5,504 nt of DNA. Origin: an uncultured Porphyromonadaceae bacterium. Lineage in GTDB: Bacteria; Bacteroidota; Bacteroidia; Bacteroidales; Muribaculaceae. The position numbers and the translations under genes are program-made. The stretch is from positions 1-5,504 of the forward strand of contig CABQCA010000153.1 of assembly GCA_902462525.1 (NCBI GenBank). The letters run 5' to 3'. Under the pieces are notes generated by a model, which searched no databases, had not been told where the DNA came from, and saw only the letters and a list, made by a program, of their open reading frames with translations. Shown piece after piece: positions 1 through 5,504 of this stretch (its first letter is position 1; the number at the start of each line of letters is the position of its first letter).

Positions 1-912
1 GGATATTTCAATATCAACGCCGGTATGCGTGTGTCGCACTGGGATTTCAACGGCGAGACTCTCTTCAGCCCGCGTGTAAGCGTCGGCTTCGTGCCGGCTA
101 AGAATCCGCGGCTTGCAATGCGATTTGCCACCGGACTCTACTATCAGTCGCCTTTCTTCAAGGAGTTCCGGCTGCCGCAGACCGATGAAGCCGGTAATCA
201 GGTGATAACTCTTAATGCCGACATCAGGTCGCAGAGCTCGTTCCAGCTTATTTTCGGCACTGACTACACGTTCAGGGCTTTCGACAGACCCTTCAAAGTT
301 TCGGGCGAAGCTTACTACAAAGCCCTCTCGAACCTAATACCCTACGAAGTCGACAATCTCAAGCTTGTCTACGCAGGCCGCAACCTCACCAAGGGCTATA
401 CCGCCGGCATCGACTTCAAACTCTTCGGACAGTTTGTGCCCGGATCGGATTCATGGATAAGCTTCTCGCTTATGAAGTCCAGCGAGAAGCTCAATGGCGT
501 GAATGTGCCGCGGCCCAACGACCGCCGCTACAGCCTCGCCCTTTTCTTCACAGATTATTTCCCGAAGATTCCCAAACTGAAATTCAATATGCGCGGCATT
601 CTCACCGACGGACTGCCGTTTTCCGCTCCACGCGGCAGTTTCGACAAGGGTTATTTCAGAGCACCGGCCTACAAGCGTCTCGACGTCGGCCTGCAGTATG
701 CGTTGCTGTCGCCTCGCTCAGCCGGAGAGCCGCGCAGCGGCTGGGCACGCCACTTCAAGAGTATATGGCTTGGAGTCGATGTGTTCAATCTTCTCGACAT
801 CAGTAATGTAAGCAGCTACTACTGGGTAACCGACGTCAACGACGTGCAGTATGCCGTGCCGAACTATCTTACGCGCCGCCAGTTCAACGTGCGCCTGTCG
901 CTGGAATTCTGA
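1..912 (+). CDS. TonB-dependent outer-membrane receptor, C-terminal part (5' end outside window)
   Basis: The reading frame is open from the first base and ends at TGA 910-912, giving the last 303 residues of a larger protein. The sequence has the alternating pattern of outer-membrane beta-strands joined by turns and loops, for example around FSPRVSVGFVPAKNP, VSGEAYYKALSNLIPYEVDN and GYTAGIDFKLFGQFV. It finishes in RRQFNVRLSLEF, with the terminal aromatic residue recognised by the BAM insertion machinery. The segments YYKALSNLIPYE, SWISFSLMKS, RRYSLALFFTDYFP and DVFNLLDISNVSSYYWV resemble Bacteroidales TonB-dependent receptors of about 800 residues that usually carry an N-terminal carboxypeptidase-regulatory-like domain. 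That domain and the plug would lie upstream and are not visible. The family imports substrates across the outer membrane using TonB energy; the substrate cannot be read from this part. No SusD-like partner follows; the next gene has its own promoter behind a terminator, so this looks like the end of its transcription unit. Confidence 0.9.
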   Translation, partial: GYFNINAGMRVSHWDFNGETLFSPRVSVGFVPAKNPRLAMRFATGLYYQSPFFKEFRLPQTDEAGNQVITLNADIRSQSSFQLIFGTDYTFRAFDRPFKVSGEAYYKALSNLIPYEVDNLKLVYAGRNLTKGYTAGIDFKLFGQFVPGSDSWISFSLMKSSEKLNGVNVPRPNDRRYSLALFFTDYFPKIPKLKFNMRGILTDGLPFSAPRGSFDKGYFRAPAYKRLDVGLQYALLSPRSAGEPRSGWARHFKSIWLGVDVFNLLDISNVSSYYWVTDVNDVQYAVPNYLTRRQFNVRLSLEF

Positions 913-917
913 CTATG

Positions 918-945
918 GCAGAAAGAACTCCTTTCTGCGATTTTT
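918..945 (+). terminator. Intrinsic terminator after the TonB-dependent receptor
   Basis: A perfect 8-bp inverted repeat (GCAGAAAG 918-925, CTTTCTGC 931-938) encloses a 5-base loop. After G939 and A940 it is followed by a run of five T at 941-945 and further T-rich sequence. It begins five bases after the receptor stop codon, where a Rho-independent terminator would be expected. It should separate the receptor transcript from the next gene, which has its own promoter at 998-1029. Confidence 0.8.
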
Positions 946-997
946 GCTGTTCTTTTGTCAAAAATATCCGAGTTTTGATAAAATTATGCCATAAATA

Positions 998-1029
998 TTT
1001 GCACGGTTCAAATATATGGCATACATTTG
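998..1029 (+). promoter_or_regulatory. Bacteroidota-type promoter for the 464-residue exported protein
   Basis: A TTTG at 998-1001 (-33 element) is followed after exactly 20 bases by TACATTTG at 1022-1029, a full match to the Bacteroidota -7 consensus TAnnTTTG. Transcription would start roughly at 1034-1037, leaving a leader of about 65-70 bases before the ATG at 1103. The -7 element lies just downstream of an in-frame ATG at 1016, so that ATG would not be on the transcript; this supports the start at 1103. No Shine-Dalgarno sequence is evident before 1103, as is common in this phylum. Confidence 0.75.
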
Positions 1030-1102
1030 TGCCACCGTTTCCAAAAATCAAAAATGTTTTCGGTACAAATCAGAATATTCTAATCCTATAATATCCAAGC
1101 GT

Positions 1103-2497
1103 ATGAAGAAATTCTACTCTTTCGCCGTCTCAATGGCCGTAGCGCTCACCGTTAGCGCCGTTGCCGCCGACTTCGACGGTATTCGTCAGACGGCTCCCGT
1201 AAAAATGGTGCCTTCAAATTCTGACATCCAGATGACCAAGGTCTCGTCTTTCGACAAACTTAATGCAGAACTTCCTGACGGCCAGCTCCCCAAAGTAAAA
1301 GCTGAAGCCGTAGACGAGGGTATCGAAGGCGATTATACCGTTACTATTGGCGACTACTATTTCCAGACCAGCAAAGGTCAGTACGAAAGCGAGTGCAGCG
1401 TAAGCCTTACCACCGGTGCTCTGAACCGAAAATATGCAGTATTCTCATGCCCGGATTTCGTTTCGCAGGTGTCGGCTCCATATAATGCAACAACAGGAAC
1501 CGTAACATTCGGTGCTTCCAAATTGGGAGCGGCTAACGTTGGCGGTACCCAGTACTACATTCAGTTCACGCCTTTTGCATACGAAGTCGATCCGGAAACG
1601 GAAAAGGGTAAAGTCGTTTACGGTAGTTTCAGTGCGACTTATGCCAATGGTAAAATTACTTTTCCTGCCGAGCACGGTTTTGCCTGGATCGCATTTTCTG
1701 ACGAAAACTATACGTCTGCTGCCGGTTATCTTGAGCTCTTCGATGTCGAAGGTATGGAAAAGATCGTTGTTGACGACAGTGCCTGGTCGAAAGTCGGCAT
1801 GGCTACATTTGCCGATCCATGGGTTTTAAGCAGCTTCGGTATCAACGCTACGACTGAAACTGAGTATCAGTACGAAGTTGAACTCCAGCAGTCGATTGAC
1901 GACGCTTTCGAATATCGTCTGGTAGATCCCTATCACGGCAACTTCCCGGGCGCAGAACTGAATGAGAGCACTTCTGCCGGTTATATTCAGTTCAATGTTT
2001 CCGATCCCGACCATGTGACATTCAGCGCTGTTCCTTCAGGTTTCGCCATGGCTAAGCTCGATGTCAGCAAATTCTATTGCTTGAATCAGCTTTCTGCGCT
2101 CATGGGAACATATAATCTTCCGGCCGCACAAGTGATCGAGGCTATGGGTAATAGAATACCTTACACAACATATAAGGAGGGTGTTGTAAGTTTCGTGTCT
2201 GTCGAGTCGACAGACAATGATAACAACCCCATTACTATCTACGATGCTTGCTTCGGCGATCAGTCAAACCGTTATGGCGGATATGGCTGGCAAACTAAGG
2301 ATAATGTTGCAGTTCCTATGGTCGGATTCATCAAATTCCCCGGGAACGAAGGCAGCGGTATTGACGGTATCGTAGTTGATGAGAATGCTCCTGTGAAGTA
2401 CTATAATCTTCAGGGTGTCGAAGTGGCCTCTCCTGCCGCAGGTCAGATGGTGATTCGCGTCAAAGGCAACAAGGCTACCAAAATGATTGCCGAATAA
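1103..2497 (+). CDS. Exported protein of unknown function with type IX-secretion-like C-terminal tail
   Basis: The 464-residue protein begins MKKFYSFAVSMAVALTVSAVAADF: a lysine-rich start, a hydrophobic core and a likely signal peptidase I site after about residue 21. There is no lipobox. The ATG at 1103 is chosen because the signal peptide starts there and the promoter lies just upstream. The body is beta-rich, with many aromatic residues, Thr/Ser and acidic residues. Residues about 78-220 form one region (ITFPAEHGFAWIAFSD at 185-200). Residues about 225-310 (from W228, through YRLVDPYHG at 271-279) recall, from memory, a module recurring in Bacteroidales surface proteins. The last 46 residues, with YYNLQGVEV at 433-441 and a lysine-rich end, look like the short C-terminal domain of type IX-secreted or surface-anchored Bacteroidales proteins. 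No catalytic motif is recognised. An adhesin or glycan-binding role is only a guess. Confidence 0.85.
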   Translation: MKKFYSFAVSMAVALTVSAVAADFDGIRQTAPVKMVPSNSDIQMTKVSSFDKLNAELPDGQLPKVKAEAVDEGIEGDYTVTIGDYYFQTSKGQYESECSVSLTTGALNRKYAVFSCPDFVSQVSAPYNATTGTVTFGASKLGAANVGGTQYYIQFTPFAYEVDPETEKGKVVYGSFSATYANGKITFPAEHGFAWIAFSDENYTSAAGYLELFDVEGMEKIVVDDSAWSKVGMATFADPWVLSSFGINATTETEYQYEVELQQSIDDAFEYRLVDPYHGNFPGAELNESTSAGYIQFNVSDPDHVTFSAVPSGFAMAKLDVSKFYCLNQLSALMGTYNLPAAQVIEAMGNRIPYTTYKEGVVSFVSVESTDNDNNPITIYDACFGDQSNRYGGYGWQTKDNVAVPMVGFIKFPGNEGSGIDGIVVDENAPVKYYNLQGVEVASPAAGQMVIRVKGNKATKMIAE

Positions 2498-2516
2498 TCA
2501 CTTTCTTAATAATAGC

Positions 2517-2551
2517 AGCAAGGCTGCGCCGGATTCCGGTGCAGCCTTGCT
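2517..2551. terminator. Strong hairpin between convergent genes, probable bidirectional terminator
   Basis: AGCAAGGCTGC (2517-2527) pairs perfectly with GCAGCCTTGCT (2541-2551). The pairing continues inward through a G-U pair (2528/2540) and CCGG with CCGG (2529-2532/2536-2539), giving a 16-bp stem with a 3-base ATT loop. It lies 19 bases after the stop of the plus-strand gene and 19 bases beyond the stop of the minus-strand mannosidase, so it sits midway between two converging transcripts. The tails are weak for a classic terminator (TTGTTCT on plus, GCTATTATTA on minus), so part of its role could be to protect mRNA 3' ends. Confidence 0.75.
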
Positions 2552-2570
2552 TGTTCTATGGAGCGGTGGT

Positions 2571-4754
2571 TTACAGGTCGATGGTGGCGCCTGTGGTGAT
2601 GAGGCTGTGGGTGAGGGTGGTGGCACGGCTGCGCCCGTGCTTTTTGCGGATTGTGAATGTCGGGCGTCCTTCAGGGGTAATTTCGATGCTGTCGAAGAGG
2701 GGCTCGGTAAGGGCGTATTCAGGAGTGCCGGGACATACAGGATAGAAGCCCATGGCTGCGAAGACATACCATGCAGACATCTGGCCGGCGTCGTCATTTC
2801 CGGCGAGTCCGCCGGGGGTCGTGTGGTACTCGGTGTCCATAATGCGGCGCACGTAGCGCGCCGTCAGGTCGGGGCGTCCGGCATCGTTCATCATCCATGC
2901 AATCTGGTGGCATGGCTCGTTTCCGTGCCAGTAGCGGCCTTGGGTGAACATCGAATCGAGCCGGGCGGCAAAGACTTCGCGGCCGCCCATGGCGCTGATC
3001 AGTCCGGGGCGATCGTGGGGCACATACCATGTGTAGTGGCAGGGCGCGCCTTCGGTTATGGTTTTCGAAAACGTGAAAGGATTGAAATTCGTCTCCCATG
3101 AACCGTCGGCACGACGGCCGCGCACATATCCTGCCGAAGGATCGAATACATTGCGCCAGTTGGCCGACCGGCGGCGGAGCACGGCAGCATCGTCGCTGTG
3201 ACCCAGCGAATCGGCAAGCACCGAAAGGGCATAATCGTCGTAGGCATATTCGAGAGTGCGTGAGGTCTGCTCGCGCTTATGGTAGGCGTAGGGCACCGTA
3301 TCTTCGAGCGGAATGTAGCCGTAGCGAGTATACGATTCGAGGGCACGGCGCCCTTTTCCGTCGCGGTAGTCGGCGGGATCGGCGGGGCTGTTGAAGGCGT
3401 TCTGCCGCAGGCCGCGGTAGGCTTTCTCCACATCGAAACCGCGTATGCCTTTTACGTAGGCGTCGGCCACAACAGAAGCCACATGATCGCCTATCATGGC
3501 GGCGGTATAGCTGTTCCAGCACGGAAATATGGGCATCCAGCCGCCCTGCTCGTATTTGTCGGCCAGCGACTGCATCATATCGGCCGACTTTTCGGGTTCA
3601 ATAATGAGGAGTAGAGGGTGGAGCGCTCTATATGTGTCCCACATGCTGAAATCATCGTAATAGTCGTGTCCTGGTCTGGTTTTTATTATCTTTTTGCCGC
3701 CGGCGAACGACGGGTAGGAGCCGTCGGTGTCGTTTATCACTCTCGGGAGGAAAGAGCACCGGTAGAGGGCGCTGTAGAACTTCGTGAGGTCGTCGGTCGT
3801 ACCCCCGGTAACGCGGATTTTGCCGAGGTGTCGCTCCCATATGTCGGTGAGGAGCGCACGGGTTCCGTCGAAGTCCCAGGCCGGCATTTCGGCCCGCATG
3901 TTGGCCAAAGCGCCGTCGACCGATGTGAACGACGAAGCCGCGCGTGCCGTCACAGTCTCGCCTGCGTCGACATCGAATTCGATGTAAGCACCGACGGCCG
4001 GAAGCGAATCGGCCCGGGCGATGCCCTGCATCACGCTGTCGGCGGAGTAGACGCCGAACGATGTCACTTTTAGCGCCGACGGCCATTCGAGCACGTAGTA
4101 GCCTGCGAAACCGGCCTCCTCGCCTTTGCCCTGATAGATTCTGTGGACGGGGTTTACGGCCGTTATGCGGCGTGTGGCAGTGTCGACTGCTACGGTACCC
4201 TGGGCCTCGTCGCTGTTAGGGTTGACCACTATATATCCTTTGCCGGCGCTGCTGTAGGTGAAGCGGAATATGGCAGCGCGCGAAGTGCCTGTCATTTCGG
4301 CCGTTATCTTCTCATCGGGGAGTGCGACAGAGTAGTAGTCGGGACGCGACACCTCGGTGGTGCGGTCCATGGTCGTGGCCCGAGCCGCCGGCGACGTGCG
4401 CAGAGTGCCGCTCAGAGCCGCCACCGTAGCCGAACCATAGTCCTGGGTACAGCCGCCGTTTATCCAGTGCGAATTGCGGAATCCCTGTAGTTTGTCGTCG
4501 TGAAAATAATAGGGAGCCACGCATTTACGCTCGGTGTCGCGGGTCTGCGGCGTCCAGAAATTCATTCCGTTAGGTACGAGGACTGCCGGAATGACCTGGC
4601 CCAACTCCTCGGTGCCTTTGCCGAAAAGACCGGCCGTAGCCGTGGCGGTATGTGTGGTACCGATGCGGGGTTCCACATAGTCGGCAAGCTCCCCGGCCGC
4701 AGCGAGGCCTGTGGCTGCCATGCAAAAGAGAATCAGAGGTATGTATTTATTCAT
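2571..4754 (-). CDS. GH92 family exo-alpha-mannosidase, periplasmic
   Basis: The 727-residue protein has the full usual length of the family. GH92 enzymes are calcium-dependent, inverting exo-alpha-mannosidases that release mannose from host N-glycans, yeast mannan or related glycans. After a signal peptide (residues 1 to about 20, MNKYIPLILF then an Ala-rich end; C11 is not in a lipobox) comes an N-terminal beta-sandwich (about 26-265) containing GFRNSHWINGGCTQDYG at 91-107. The (alpha/alpha)6 catalytic domain (about 275-700) carries the family motifs in order: WDTYRALHP 372-380, GDHV 422-425, DAYVKG 431-436, SRTLEYAYDDYA 498-509 with E502 as probable general acid, GNEPCHQ 611-617, and GNDDAGQMSAWY 652-663 whose Asp pair supplies the probable catalytic base. 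No key residue appears lost. The start at 4754 is preferred over an ATG at 4778, which overlaps the predicted -7 element. The linkage cleaved cannot be assigned with confidence. No Sus-type partner genes are adjacent. Confidence 0.95.
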   Translation of the reverse strand: MNKYIPLILFCMAATGLAAAGELADYVEPRIGTTHTATATAGLFGKGTEELGQVIPAVLVPNGMNFWTPQTRDTERKCVAPYYFHDDKLQGFRNSHWINGGCTQDYGSATVAALSGTLRTSPAARATTMDRTTEVSRPDYYSVALPDEKITAEMTGTSRAAIFRFTYSSAGKGYIVVNPNSDEAQGTVAVDTATRRITAVNPVHRIYQGKGEEAGFAGYYVLEWPSALKVTSFGVYSADSVMQGIARADSLPAVGAYIEFDVDAGETVTARAASSFTSVDGALANMRAEMPAWDFDGTRALLTDIWERHLGKIRVTGGTTDDLTKFYSALYRCSFLPRVINDTDGSYPSFAGGKKIIKTRPGHDYYDDFSMWDTYRALHPLLLIIEPEKSADMMQSLADKYEQGGWMPIFPCWNSYTAAMIGDHVASVVADAYVKGIRGFDVEKAYRGLRQNAFNSPADPADYRDGKGRRALESYTRYGYIPLEDTVPYAYHKREQTSRTLEYAYDDYALSVLADSLGHSDDAAVLRRRSANWRNVFDPSAGYVRGRRADGSWETNFNPFTFSKTITEGAPCHYTWYVPHDRPGLISAMGGREVFAARLDSMFTQGRYWHGNEPCHQIAWMMNDAGRPDLTARYVRRIMDTEYHTTPGGLAGNDDAGQMSAWYVFAAMGFYPVCPGTPEYALTEPLFDSIEITPEGRPTFTIRKKHGRSRATTLTHSLITTGATIDL

Positions 4755-4775
4755 GATGTCGGGAATTTTCTTTTG

Positions 4776-4807
4776 CAAAAATAGCCAAAAATTTGTGGAA
4801 TAAGAAA
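4776..4807 (-). promoter_or_regulatory. Predicted promoter for the GH92 mannosidase (minus strand)
   Basis: Read on the minus strand, TATTTTTG (plus-strand CAAAAATA, 4776-4783) matches the Bacteroidota -7 consensus TAnnTTTG. Twenty bases upstream is TTTC (plus-strand GAAA, 4804-4807), a three-of-four match to the -33 TTTG. Transcription would start near 4770, leaving a leader of only about 15 bases before the ATG at 4754. Its elements interleave with those of the divergent plus-strand promoter. It is less certain than the other two promoters because of the imperfect -33 element and the AT-rich setting. Confidence 0.5.
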
Positions 4808-4823
4808 TTAATATCTATATTTG
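4792..4823 (+). promoter_or_regulatory. Bacteroidota-type promoter for the truncated exported protein
   Basis: TTTG at 4792-4795 is followed after 20 bases by TATATTTG at 4816-4823, a full match to the TTTG / TAnnTTTG consensus with the same spacing as the promoter at 998-1029. Transcription should begin around 4828-4831, giving a leader of about 70-75 bases before the ATG at 4902. No Shine-Dalgarno sequence is visible; the bases just before the start are AT-rich. Confidence 0.75.
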
Positions 4824-4901
4824 CAGCGAAAACCTATGACTCGCTCACAACGATTCGAAATTACAGCCTATCATTATTCACTTAATTAATATCATGTTTT
4901 T

Positions 4902-5504
4902 ATGAAGAAATCTTTACTCTTCTTTGCAGGTCTGGCAGTGTCGCTCTGCGCAGTTGCCCAGACTTTCGAATCCGGCACTGAATACTATATCCGCAATGTC
5001 AAGACCGGTATGTGGCTCAACGGCGGCTACAGCTGGGGCACCAAGGGCATCCTCAAGCCTCAGGCCCGCGCCTTCGAACTCGTGCAGAACGGCGACGCCT
5101 ATGTCCTCAAATCGGCGTGCGGTTATGTGAAACGTCAGGGCGGCGAAATATTTATAGACGGCGGTCAGGGCGATGCAACCAAAATGACTGTCAAGGCGGC
5201 CGGCGAAGGTGTCTATACAATTTCCGACGGCTCCTGGAATCTGGCGCCTGAAGCCGCCATGCTCACCTACGGCGGCACCGAATCGTGGGAAAGCTCGCAG
5301 GGTGCCATGCACAGCTACGATTTCTACCCTGTCACCGGTGTTGACAATGCTTCGGACGAAGCCGCCGCATGGCAGATTCTTACCCGTCAGGAAATGATTG
5401 CAGAGCTTGCTTTGGCAACCACAGAGGCTCCCAAGGACGCCACATTTCTCATCAAGGGCCACATGATGGATGTCAACGACGGCGACAACACCAAGGTATG
5501 GCTC
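4902..5504 (+). CDS. Exported protein with probable beta-trefoil-like N-terminal module (3' end outside window)
   Basis: From the ATG at 4902 the frame stays open to the window edge, giving 201 residues with no stop. It starts with a clear signal peptide, MKKSLLFFAGLAVSLCAVAQ, with cleavage likely near residue 20; C16 is not in a good lipobox. The mature protein opens with YYIRNVKTGMWLNGG at 28-42 followed by SWGTKG. This 'ligand-coated surface' pattern is typical of ricin-like or fascin-like beta-trefoil modules in Bacteroidales secreted proteins, and short repeating strand units continue to about residue 145 (YVLKSACGYV, YTISDGSWNL). A linker, AAAWQILTRQEMIAELALAT at 154-173, leads to DATFLIKGHMMDVNDGD at 179-195, which looks like the start of a second, probably carbohydrate-binding, module. 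The missing part may contain a catalytic or anchoring domain. Glycan binding is inferred from fold resemblance only. It is divergent from the mannosidase and could be co-controlled with it through overlapping promoters. Confidence 0.85.
   Translation, partial: MKKSLLFFAGLAVSLCAVAQTFESGTEYYIRNVKTGMWLNGGYSWGTKGILKPQARAFELVQNGDAYVLKSACGYVKRQGGEIFIDGGQGDATKMTVKAAGEGVYTISDGSWNLAPEAAMLTYGGTESWESSQGAMHSYDFYPVTGVDNASDEAAAWQILTRQEMIAELALATTEAPKDATFLIKGHMMDVNDGDNTKVWL

Noticed and set aside
974..1001. A second possible promoter, TTTG at 974-977 with AATATTTG at 994-1001.
   Set aside because: The -7 element has a mismatch at the key T and the spacing is only 16 bases; the pair at 998-1029 is clearly better.
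1054..1083. A 9-codon open frame in the leader of the 464-residue exported protein.
   Set aside because: It is too short, has no ribosome-binding signal and is expected by chance in AT-rich sequence.
1016..1102. An upstream in-frame ATG at 1016 that would add 29 residues to the exported protein.
   Set aside because: It lies upstream of the -7 element at 1022-1029 and would bury the signal peptide behind a polar extension.
2487..3101. A 204-residue plus-strand open frame opposite the mannosidase, and further long plus-strand frames at 3618-4073, 4143-4490 and 4500-4784.
   Set aside because: They are antisense to the GH92 gene, whose motifs are intact along its whole length. The translations resemble no known protein, and GC-rich coding DNA produces such shadows.
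4719..4754. Possible lipoprotein signal in the mannosidase around Cys11 (residues ILFC).
   Set aside because: Phe precedes the Cys where a lipobox needs Gly, Ala or Ser, and the hydrophobic stretch continues past it to a normal signal peptidase I-like Ala-rich site.
4755..4778. An upstream in-frame ATG at 4778 that would add 8 residues to the mannosidase.
   Set aside because: It overlaps the predicted minus-strand -7 element, and the signal peptide reads properly from MNKY at 4754.
4914..5462. A 182-residue minus-strand open frame opposite the truncated exported gene.
   Set aside because: The plus strand has a signal peptide, a beta-trefoil-like pattern and a consensus promoter. The minus frame has no recognisable features and no promoter in view.
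1..5504. Search for a mobile element, CRISPR array, defence or toxin-antitoxin system, or RNA gene.
   Set aside because: No transposase, integrase, direct-repeat array, nuclease or helicase motifs, or tRNA-like fold was seen. The window is filled by four ordinary exported-protein genes and short regulatory gaps.

Overview
The window looks like chromosomal DNA from a gut-type member of the Bacteroidota (Bacteroidales, perhaps near Muribaculaceae). Four things point there: a Bacteroidales-style TonB-dependent outer-membrane receptor, a GH92 mannosidase, a secreted protein with a type IX-secretion-like C-terminal tail, and promoters of the Bacteroidota form (TTTG, then TAnnTTTG). No Shine-Dalgarno sequence is evident before any of the three visible starts. 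The family placement is inference from protein style; there is no rRNA or other marker here.

Layout: (1) bases 1-912, plus strand, hold the C-terminal 303 residues of a TonB-dependent receptor, followed by an intrinsic terminator (918-945). (2) A consensus promoter (998-1029) drives a 464-residue exported protein of unknown function (1103-2497, plus). (3) A very strong 16-bp hairpin (2517-2551) separates it from a convergent gene, a 727-residue periplasmic GH92 exo-alpha-mannosidase (2571-4754, minus). (4) The 147-base gap 4755-4901 holds two divergent promoters whose elements overlap, one for the mannosidase and one for (5) a second exported protein (4902 to the window end, plus). That protein has a probable beta-trefoil-like N-terminal module and is cut off by the window edge.

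All four genes encode exported proteins: one outer-membrane barrel and three with signal peptides. Each of the three complete starts has its own promoter, and the genes are separated by terminators or face different ways, so this is a row of single-gene units and not one operon. The mannosidase probably trims alpha-mannosides (host N-glycans or yeast mannan) in the periplasm, but no SusC/SusD pair, sulfatase, endoglycosidase or regulator lies in the window, so a polysaccharide utilization locus cannot be claimed.

I found no RNA genes, mobile elements, CRISPR arrays or defence genes, and no convincing new multi-gene system. The items most worth a second look are the overlapping divergent promoters and the two uncharacterised secreted proteins.
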